18,594 nucleotides of DNA from the NCBI GenBank assembly GCA_946478675.1, contig CAMLEF010000047.1, forward strand, positions 1 through 18,594, written 5' to 3'. The notes below the pieces were generated by a model that made no database searches, was not told the DNA's origin, and saw only the letters and a program-made list of their open reading frames with translations. Source of the DNA: an uncultured Flavobacteriales bacterium. GTDB taxonomy: Bacteria; Bacteroidota; Bacteroidia; Palsa-965. Both the position numbers and the translations under genes were made by a program. Shown here in pieces: positions 13,654 through 18,594 of the stretch. The stretch's first letter is position 1; each line of letters opens with the position of its first letter.

Positions 13654-13886
13654 TGGAAGAGGGAAGACGAATTTACGGAGGAATGTGGTTGATCGCGCCT
13701 GTGAAAATGCGAATGGCAGATCCGGCTGAATAAGTGTGCGGCTTTTGTGTTTGCGTGAGGGATAGCAGCGGAAAGCCCGGACGAAGGAGGACTTGCAGCG
13801 GATAGCCCGACCCGTGAAGGACATCCTCCGGATGCCTTCGCGGGACACGCCCCAGGAATCAGCTGCTTACATCATTTGTAAATTCA
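13654..13886. other. Intergenic region upstream of the cytochrome gene
   Basis: 233 bp between the GNAT stop and the cytochrome start, both on the minus strand. It carries the GCAGCGGAAAGCCC-type repeat and hairpin (13759-13850). A weak -7-like TAAATTCG lies on the minus strand near 13675. I see no other gene or RNA. Confidence 0.5.
13759..13850. repeat. Tandem GCAGCGGA(A/T)AGCCCG units plus hairpin (Bacteroidota-type intergenic repeat)
   Basis: Two units share GCAGCGGAAAGCCCG (13765-13779) and GCAGCGGATAGCCCG (13795-13809), each followed by a GAAGGA- or GAAGG-containing spacer. Next is a compact hairpin, 13811-13844: CCCGTGAAGG pairs with CCTTCGCGGG (one G-U) around CATCC-TCC-GGATG with a single bulged A. 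The minus-strand wording (GGGCTTTCCGCTGC...) is familiar to me as a recurrent intergenic motif of Bacteroidota genomes, which I could not verify here. Confidence 0.7.
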
Positions 13887-14426
13887 TCAATGTCCTTTGC
13901 GGACGAGCTGCATGAGCAACTCATCGACGAACGTATCACCGACGCGGATCCATTCTTTTTTGATGCCGGTGATCATGAATTTGTGCTTCTGGAAAAGCAG
14001 GACGCTTTCTTCGTTGTCGACCGTTACGTTGGCGTAGAGCTGGTGGAGATGCAACTGGTGAAAGCAATACTGGATGAGCAAGTTCAGCGCTTCGGACGCA
14101 TAGCCTTTGCCGCGGTCTTCGCGTTCTGCTACGAGGATGCCGATGCCGGCGCGCTGGTGCTGCGGATCAAAATCGAAAAGGTCGATGGCGCCCACGTCTT
14201 TTCCTTCTTTCGTGGTGATCATCAATCGCAGTTGTTTGTTCGTGTACAGGTCGAGGTGCGAGGAAGCGATGTACTGTTCCAGCACGAAACGCGAGAAGGG
14301 CGTCTGCGTATGGCTCGCCACCCAAACTGCGGTATCATTCTCCCATTTGTAAAGCGATTCGACGTCGTGTGGCTCGAGCGCGCGGAGGCGGACACGTTCA
14401 CCGAGAAGGAGCTGGACCTGGATCAT
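13887..14426 (-). CDS. GNAT-family N-acetyltransferase (RimJ/SpeG-like)
   Basis: 179 aa. Transfers acetyl from acetyl-CoA to an amine; substrate unknown (protein N-terminus, polyamine or amino sugar are possible). The N-terminal block LLLGERVRLRALEPHDVESL with KWEND is typical of RimJ/RimL/SpeG-type GNATs. The acetyl-CoA loop R-x-x-G-x-G/A is seen as EREDRGKGYASEAL (Arg105-Ala110) after the central strand FDPQHQRAGIGILVA, and LYANVTVDNEESVLLFQKHKF is the conserved C-terminal block. Full length for the family. It is preceded by a single-arm TGCTAAT-word array and followed by the GCAGCGG repeat, so it is probably transcribed alone. Confidence 0.9.
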   Translation of the reverse strand: MIQVQLLLGERVRLRALEPHDVESLYKWENDTAVWVASHTQTPFSRFVLEQYIASSHLDLYTNKQLRLMITTKEGKDVGAIDLFDFDPQHQRAGIGILVAEREDRGKGYASEALNLLIQYCFHQLHLHQLYANVTVDNEESVLLFQKHKFMITGIKKEWIRVGDTFVDELLMQLVRKGH

Positions 14427-14446
14427 GAACTAAAGGTAGAAAGATT

Positions 14447-14497
14447 AATGTGCTAATGATTAATATGCCAATATGCCGATGTGCTGATATGCCGATG
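14447..14497. repeat. TGCTAAT/TGCCAAT-word array, single arm
   Basis: AATGTGCTAATGATTAATA begins a 51-bp run of the same words as the dyad at 10415-10529 (ATGCCAAT, ATGCCGAT, GTGCTGAT, ATGCCGAT). I find no complementary arm nearby. It lies 20 bp upstream of the GNAT start codon. Confidence 0.65.
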
Positions 14498-14536
14498 ATT
14501 TTGTAATTGGATGAGAACGCTGCAGTCTGCGGGAAT

Positions 14537-14564
14537 CTTAAGTGCTCTTAAGTGTCTTAAGTGG
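14537..14564. repeat. CTTAAGTG-word array, copy 1
   Basis: Three CTTAAGTG words in 28 bp, matching 17826-17853 at 24 of 28 positions. It overlaps the last two codons and the stop of the gene at 14557-15093, so the repeat supplies that gene's end. Confidence 0.7.
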
Positions 14565-15093
14565 TCAACCGTGACGGTGCCGCGGAATTCCGGATCGCCT
14601 CGTTTACTGCTTCCGTCGTATAGTGATTCAGCACGAATGTTTTTTCCGTAAAAAAGCCAAACGCATTTCCCATTACATCTTTCGCCTTCAGCAGCGGCAG
14701 CAATTCGAAAATAAAATTTGCAGCGCACATTTCTTCGCTGTGAAGGGCGGCTGCTGCATCGCGGATCGGGGAGAGGCACGAGGATTGACCGGCTTCGAGC
14801 TTCGGGTATTTTGAAAAGGATTCGTGTAAAACGCGTTTCGTTTCTTCAGCCGATTTCCCGGTTTTCCATTCGAGAAAAAGCGTCGGGATGTTTTTTCGCC
14901 GGATGAACGTGAGCAGTTTTTCGAGCGCGCTGCCCATCTGTCGCCCGGCGGAAGAAACGGAATACACTTCGCCGTCGAGGCTCACCAGCAAATGCGGCGG
15001 CACCTGTTTCGCATCGAGCAGGATGATGTAGCAGCCTTGGGAAAGCGTCGCATCGCTGCCGGGAAGAACGGGATGGAGGTGAAATTCCGCCAC
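14557..15093 (-). CDS. Hypothetical cytosolic protein, about 178 aa
   Basis: Not recognised. No signal or membrane segment. Visible features are FHLHPVLPGSDATLSQGCY, a strand-rich core (IILLDAKQVPPHLLVSLDGE, YSVSSAGRQMGSALEKLLTF), IRRKNIPTLFLEWK and the Cys-containing LSPIRDAAAALHSEE. I choose GTG 15093 because the upstream gene's TAG ends one base before it; a TTG at 15123 would overlap that gene by 29 bp with no support. It therefore follows the polytopic membrane protein with almost no gap and is probably co-expressed. Its 3' end lies in a CTTAAGTG-word array. An enzyme or partner of the membrane protein is possible but nothing in the sequence proves it. Confidence 0.7.
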   Translation of the reverse strand: MAEFHLHPVLPGSDATLSQGCYIILLDAKQVPPHLLVSLDGEVYSVSSAGRQMGSALEKLLTFIRRKNIPTLFLEWKTGKSAEETKRVLHESFSKYPKLEAGQSSCLSPIRDAAAALHSEEMCAANFIFELLPLLKAKDVMGNAFGFFTEKTFVLNHYTTEAVNEAIRNSAAPSRLTT

Positions 15094-15094
15094 G

Positions 15095-16183
15095 CTATTT
15101 CTTTTTGCTTCCGCCTTTCGCAACGACGGCCACCGGCTTGCCCGTGAGAATGGAACGGGTTTCCTGGAAGATGCCGATGAACGTGACGTGGTTGAGCGGG
15201 AATTCGAGGAATACGTGCAGGAAGCTCAGCAGGAAAAGCACGTGGAAGCCGATCTCGTATTTGTAAAAATAGAATCCCACCGCTGCGGCCCACAGCACCC
15301 CGATCACGATCAAACGTTTCTTCGGAACCTGGTGCCATTTGATGACGCTCGTTTTCGAGAACCAGTTCAGGTAATGATACGTGTACGCAAAGGCGATGAA
15401 TCGCATCACGGTAAGCCCCGCATTCGATTCGTAGATCACGGAATGCAGGTAGGCTTTGTACTGATCGACGGTGTCGAATGACTGATGAAATACTTCCGGG
15501 TTGAACAGCTTCAGCATCTGCTCGTTTACCGTGCTGAAAAGATTGTACGAATGGAAGGTGTAATCGCCGCTGGGAATGGCTGCGGGTGTGATGAACACAA
15601 ACAGCAGCGGGCACAACGCCATCACGATGCAGCTCAGGTAACCGCTTTTGCTGCGGCCTTTCAGCGAACCGTACAGCATGAACAGCAGCGTGAACAAGTA
15701 CACATGGATCAGCGTCGGGAGAAATACGGAAAAGAAAAGAATGAGCGCAGGCGTATGCGACATCATCGATGCGCCGATGATCAGCATGAACGCCACAAGC
15801 CGCAGGAAAAAATCTTTGAAGATGACCATCGCCAGTCCGCAGATGAACGCGATAAAGACCAGCGACGTTGAAAAGTTGGAGCGCAGGTCGGCGGGATGAT
15901 CGAACACGTGCGCATCGGGGAAAATGCGGTCGATGTAGAGAATGAAGAAAAGGAGCAATCCCGCAAGGCCGAGGAAGATGTAATCGTATTTCCCTTTCGA
16001 GAAATATTTGCGCTCGTGCAGCCAGGAAATTTCCGTGAGGTAATGCGCGGGGCCGAGAACAGCGTAGGAGAAGAGGAACAGTTCGAACGGCACGAAAAAC
16101 GCCACGAGGCACGACAGCAACATCAGGCCGATGTTCACGTAATTCAAACGGTCGGTATTGGGGATACTGTTCGTTGCACTCAT
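15095..16183 (-). CDS. Polytopic integral membrane protein with conserved-looking His clusters
   Basis: 362 aa with about nine to ten hydrophobic helices (15-40, 68-84, 106-122, 126-146, 147-171, 184-202, 257-275, 290-307, 312-332). Histidines occur inside or at the edges of helices: AVLGPAHYLTEISWLHE (His47, His56), MMSHTP (143), TLIHVY (160), AYTYHYLNWFS (270), GFHVLFLLSFLHVFLEFPLN (314, 323) and NH 332. Such arrays are typical of membrane di-iron or other metal enzymes (desaturases, Brp/Blh-type carotenoid cleavage), but I see no exact family signature. The C-terminal tail is basic (KGGSKKK). It follows dapF by 35 bp filled with an AAGTTCAA-word array. Function unknown. Confidence 0.82.
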   Translation of the reverse strand: MSATNSIPNTDRLNYVNIGLMLLSCLVAFFVPFELFLFSYAVLGPAHYLTEISWLHERKYFSKGKYDYIFLGLAGLLLFFILYIDRIFPDAHVFDHPADLRSNFSTSLVFIAFICGLAMVIFKDFFLRLVAFMLIIGASMMSHTPALILFFSVFLPTLIHVYLFTLLFMLYGSLKGRSKSGYLSCIVMALCPLLFVFITPAAIPSGDYTFHSYNLFSTVNEQMLKLFNPEVFHQSFDTVDQYKAYLHSVIYESNAGLTVMRFIAFAYTYHYLNWFSKTSVIKWHQVPKKRLIVIGVLWAAAVGFYFYKYEIGFHVLFLLSFLHVFLEFPLNHVTFIGIFQETRSILTGKPVAVVAKGGSKKK

Positions 16184-16218
16184 CTTATTACTAAACCTTG
16201 AACCTTAAACTTTGAACT
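16184..16218. repeat. AAGTTCAA/AAGGTTCAAGG-word array between dapF and the membrane protein gene
   Basis: On the minus strand, right after the dapF TAA, the gap reads as near-copies of a 7-8 bp word (AAGTTCAA, AGTTTAAGG, TTCAAGGTTTAG) up to the next start codon. It replaces any recognisable Shine-Dalgarno. No complementary arm is seen. Confidence 0.65.
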
Positions 16219-16998
16219 TTAAATTTCAATTTCTCCTTTGAAAACAAACGTCGCCGGTCCTTCGAGCCAGATGTCGGTGAAGGAATTTCCGGTGCGCTGG
16301 TAATGAACGGTGAGCTTTCCGCCCGGCGTCTGCACGTTGCATTTTTTCTCCGGCGCAATGCCTTTGATCGAAGCCGCCAGCGCGCTCGCCGTTACGCCCG
16401 TGCCGCAGGAAAGCGTTTCGTCTTCCACGCCGCGTTCATAGGTGCGCACGTAAATGCCGTTCTTTTCTTCGCCCACGAAATTGACGTTCGTTCCTTCTTT
16501 GCGGAAACGCTCGTTGTAACGCACGCCACGGCCTTCTTCGAAAACGTCGAGCTGCGGAACATTGTCGGCGAATTTTACATAATGCGGCGAACCGGTGTTG
16601 AGGTAATAAAACCCTTCGCCGGTTTCCACTTTCGTGACGTCGTTCATTTTCAGCTGCACCGTTTCCGGGCCGATGATAGCCTCATGCGGACCGTCGACGG
16701 CAATAAAGCGAACTTCGTTTTTCGTGACCGCACCGATATCCGCAGCGAAACGGCTCAGGCAGCGTCCGCCATTGCCGCACATGGAGCTGGGCCTTCCGTC
16801 GGAATTGAAATACACCATGCGGAAGTCGTAGCCGTTCTCCTTGCGCAGCAGCATCACACCGTCGGCGCCGATGCCGAAGTGGCGGTCACACAGCCGCGCG
16901 ATCATCGCTTCATCGTTTTCGTTGAACGTCTGTTCGCGGTCATCGAAAAGAATGAAGTCGTTGCCGGTGCCCTGGTATTTGTAGAAAGTGCGTTTCAT
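16219..16998 (-). CDS. dapF: Diaminopimelate epimerase
   Basis: Converts LL- to meso-diaminopimelate for lysine and peptidoglycan synthesis; cytosolic, cofactor-free two-base mechanism. 259 aa, usual length. The two catalytic cysteines are Cys74 in MCGNGGRC and Cys198 in LSCGTGVTASAL. KYQGTGNDFILFDDR (7-21), GIGADGVMLL, FNSDGRPSSMCGNGG, the GSPHYV block with His139, and YERGVEDETLSCG are all present. The N-terminal start at MKRTFYKYQGTGND matches the family. The start overlaps the stop of the upstream gene in an ATGA arrangement (4 bp), so the two are translationally coupled. Confidence 0.97.
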   Translation of the reverse strand: MKRTFYKYQGTGNDFILFDDREQTFNENDEAMIARLCDRHFGIGADGVMLLRKENGYDFRMVYFNSDGRPSSMCGNGGRCLSRFAADIGAVTKNEVRFIAVDGPHEAIIGPETVQLKMNDVTKVETGEGFYYLNTGSPHYVKFADNVPQLDVFEEGRGVRYNERFRKEGTNVNFVGEEKNGIYVRTYERGVEDETLSCGTGVTASALAASIKGIAPEKKCNVQTPGGKLTVHYQRTGNSFTDIWLEGPATFVFKGEIEI

Positions 16999-17675
16999 TG
17001 CATGCGGGCGATGAGCGATTCGTCGGTCACGCGTTCGAGCTGGTGAAAATCGGAGCTGGTCTCGACACGAAAAACGCCGAGCGCGGTCTTCAGGTAAGTC
17101 GCATTCTCCGATTTGTACATCGACTGCACCTCGCCGGAATCGAAACCGAACAGCACGAGGCGGCTGCGGGAGAATTTATAACCGCGGTAATTCAGCGGCG
17201 ACTTCCAGAACTCGACGGTCACGTAATGACCATTGTCTGCTGCCGTTTTGGCATTGGCGCTGTCAGCCGGCTGATCGAGGTTCACGATGGAAAAGCTTTT
17301 TTGTCCCGTCATCTCATCCTTGCGCACCACGATCTCATCACCACCGGCCTGGTCGTGATCCATCACCACCGGCTGTGTGCTGTCTGCCGGAAGCGAATCG
17401 CCGGAAACAGGAGCATTATTCGTCACCACATTAATGGACTTTTTCTTTTCCGTTTTTTTCGACCCGGAAGCATCTTCATTTCCTTTCGGCTGATCGAGAT
17501 CGTTCGGATCTTTTTCGTCTTTATTCGTCAGCGATTTGTAAAACGAAAGATCCTTGATATAGCTGTCGAACTTCAGCAGGAAGAACCCGCCGCCCAATAC
17601 AATCCCCAGCAGAAATCCAAGAAAGAAAACCTGCAGCTTGTCGCGGAAATAAGAAAAACGGGAACGGACTTTCAT
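16995..17675 (-). CDS. Membrane-anchored hypothetical protein, 226 aa
   Basis: Not recognised. One transmembrane helix near the N-terminus (about 13-34, LQVFFLGFLLGIVLGGGFFL) followed by a long polar linker rich in Asp/Lys/Ser (40-135), then a compact C-terminal domain (150-226) with VTVEFWKSPLNYRGYKFSRS, LVLFGFDSGEVQSMYKSENA and YLKTALGVFRVETSSDF. The layout is cytoplasmic tail, anchor and extracytoplasmic domain. It is coupled to dapF by a 4-bp overlap, which hints at a peptidoglycan or envelope role but is not proof. A weak -7 element (TAATTTCG, minus strand, 17699-17692) lies just upstream. Confidence 0.8.
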   Translation of the reverse strand: MKVRSRFSYFRDKLQVFFLGFLLGIVLGGGFFLLKFDSYIKDLSFYKSLTNKDEKDPNDLDQPKGNEDASGSKKTEKKKSINVVTNNAPVSGDSLPADSTQPVVMDHDQAGGDEIVVRKDEMTGQKSFSIVNLDQPADSANAKTAADNGHYVTVEFWKSPLNYRGYKFSRSRLVLFGFDSGEVQSMYKSENATYLKTALGVFRVETSSDFHQLERVTDESLIARMQ

Positions 17676-17770
17676 GGGTCAAAATGCGGTTCGAAATTAG
17701 TGAAAAATAAGGTGCGTGTTGCGGTGTTGCGGTGGTGCGTGGGAGGTTGGTTAGATTGGTTAGGTTGGTT

Positions 17771-17807
17771 GGGTTGGGTTGGGTTGGGTTGGGTTGGGTT
17801 GGGTTGG
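17771..17807 (+). repeat. (GGGTT)7 tandem repeat, G-quadruplex-type
   Basis: Seven perfect GGGTT units plus GG, preceded by looser GGTTGGTT and GATTGGTT units from 17745. Runs of three G with two-base loops can form an intramolecular G-quadruplex on the plus strand. Confidence 0.9.
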
Positions 17808-17825
17808 AGTAGGCCCGGATGCGCG

Positions 17826-17853
17826 CTTAAGTGCATTTAAGTGCCTCAAGTGG
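17826..17853. repeat. CTTAAGTG-word array, copy 2
   Basis: Words CTTAAGTG, TTTAAGTG and CTCAAGTG in 28 bp, 24 of 28 identical to 14537-14564. Unlike that copy it is not next to a stop codon. Confidence 0.7.
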
Positions 17854-18043
17854 TTTCCCTCATCCCCCCGCAGCCTGCCACCTTCCCCCGAAACTGCCGC
17901 ATCCCCTCGCACCCCCGCACCCTTCGCACCCCCGCACCTCACTAAATCATGTTAAAACAACCTGCCACGCATACGAAAGGAACAAAATTTGTGGTTTTAC
18001 CTGCGTCCAAAATCAATCCAAAAACCTAATAAACTCCATTATC

Positions 18044-18594
18044 ATGAAAAGGATTCTGAGCGCCTTTGCAATCGCCGTAATGGGCGGAGCCGCTGCCCTC
18101 GGCCTTGACCATTATTTTTACAACAATACGCCCGCCCCGGGAGCGAACAATACCGTTCCCGTACATTATACGGGGATGCGTGGAACCGACGCGCCCGATT
18201 TCAGCACCGCTGCCGAACAAACCGTTCATGCGGTCGTGCACGTGATGACTAAAACCACCGTCAACCAAACGTATTACGATCCTTTCCAGGGACTGTTCGG
18301 TGGTAACGGCATGCAGGTTGTCCCGCGCGAGCAGCAGGGTTCCGGTTCCGGCGTCATCATTTCTTCCGACGGTTTTATCGTGACGAATTATCACGTCGTG
18401 GAGAACGCCGACCAGATCCAGGTGACGCTGAACGATAAGCGCACTTACGATGCGAAAGTCATCGGCACCGATCCGAACACCGATCTCGCTGTGATCAAGA
18501 TCGACGAGAAAGAGTTGCCGTTCGTGACGTATGGAAATTCCGACGACGTGAAGATCGGGGAGTGGGTGCTCGCCGTGGGCAACCCGTTCAACCT
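18044..18594 (+). CDS. HtrA/DegP-type periplasmic serine protease, 3'-truncated by the window edge
   Basis: Degrades or refolds damaged envelope proteins; periplasmic trypsin-fold protease, normally with C-terminal PDZ domains beyond the window. The first 183 codons are present: N-terminal hydrophobic signal or anchor (MKRILSAFAIAVMGGAAALG), a polar linker with FSTAAEQTVHAVVHVMT, the Q-loop-like glycine-rich segment (FQGLFGGNGMQ), then the protease core GSGSGVIISSDGFIVTNYHV with catalytic His117, DTDLAVIK-like NTDLAVIKID (Asp147) and GEWVLAVGNPFN. The Ser (GNSGG) lies after the end. ATG 18044 precedes the signal and has no strong Shine-Dalgarno. degP is the likely name, but paralogues (degQ, htrA) cannot be separated. 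Confidence 0.93.
   Translation, partial: MKRILSAFAIAVMGGAAALGLDHYFYNNTPAPGANNTVPVHYTGMRGTDAPDFSTAAEQTVHAVVHVMTKTTVNQTYYDPFQGLFGGNGMQVVPREQQGSGSGVIISSDGFIVTNYHVVENADQIQVTLNDKRTYDAKVIGTDPNTDLAVIKIDEKELPFVTYGNSDDVKIGEWVLAVGNPFN

Larger units (their letters stand above)
17676..18043. other. Divergent intergenic region rich in repeats
   Basis: 368 bp between the minus-strand unknown gene and HtrA (+). In order it holds GGTGCG/TTGCGG words (17711-17743), GGGTT tandem repeats (17771-17807), a CTTAAGTG-word array (17826-17853) and a C-rich array of CGCACCC/CCGCACC words (17897-17937). The first and last are roughly complementary. A weak -7-like AAAATTTG (17984-17991) may serve HtrA. I find no gene or structured RNA. 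Confidence 0.6.

Noticed and set aside
14982..16112. 376-codon minus-strand frame overlapping the polytopic membrane protein
   Set aside because: Out of frame with the membrane protein, which has clear helices; the alternative is Arg/His-rich and looks like a shadow.
17771..17937. CRISPR array or telomere-type end
   Set aside because: Units are uninterrupted tandem words without unique spacers, and the region is internal between two coding genes.
18026..18394. 122-codon minus-strand frame over the HtrA start
   Set aside because: Antisense to a clear HtrA signal and catalytic core; shadow frame.

Overview
The window reads as chromosomal DNA of a moderately GC-rich member of the Bacteroidota, probably near Chitinophagales/Sphingobacteriales. 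The reasons are candidate promoters with the Bacteroidota-type TAnnTTTG -7 element, A-rich leaders that mostly lack Shine-Dalgarno sites, and the protein content: a DUF4199-type membrane protein, small lipoproteins, a DeaD/DbpA-type helicase with a basic FG-rich tail, and a multiheme cytochrome fused to TPRs. The lineage is inferred from these traits and no database was searched. No rRNA, tRNA, CRISPR array, transposase or phage gene was found.

Layout. 1-2447: the 3' part of cmk (+) converges on a two-gene minus-strand unit of unknown exported/membrane proteins. 2550-4553: DEAD-box helicase (+) with a promoter just upstream. 4554-5361: an unusual segment in which the last 37 bp around the helicase stop codon recur exactly 720 bp downstream, enclosing a small lipoprotein gene (-). 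5362-9126: minus-strand genes in transcription order DoxX, lipoprotein, lipoprotein-like protein, membrane-tethered LuxR regulator, DUF4199 membrane protein, two-domain VOC protein. 9127-13653: minus-strand heptaheme cytochrome/TPR protein, mltG and ispH. 13654-17675: minus-strand unknown membrane-anchored protein, dapF, polytopic membrane protein, small unknown protein and GNAT acetyltransferase. 17676-18043: a repeat-rich divergent intergenic region. 18044-18594: the 5' part of an HtrA/DegP-type protease (+).

The recognisable genes are housekeeping or envelope genes: nucleotide metabolism (cmk), RNA remodelling (helicase), isoprenoids (ispH), peptidoglycan (dapF, mltG), envelope proteolysis (HtrA) and periplasmic electron transfer (cytochrome). 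I see no defence system or biosynthetic cluster.

The most unusual signal lies between the genes. Many stop codons are followed within a few bases by a long inverted repeat or an array of 7-10 bp near-repeated words, and each site has its own vocabulary (CATTCGG, GGATTACG, GGAGACACGG, TGCTAAT/TGCCAAT, CTTAAGTG, AAGTTCAA, GGGTT, CGCACCC). The arms are 21-36 bp with one to three mismatches. They probably act as terminators, but their origin and their site-specific vocabularies are worth study. Other points of interest are the duplicated helicase tail, a family of three small lipoproteins, a 12-bp direct repeat upstream of the DUF4199 gene next to a LuxR gene, a palindromic block near the start of one lipoprotein gene, and a promoter that would make the ispH message nearly leaderless.
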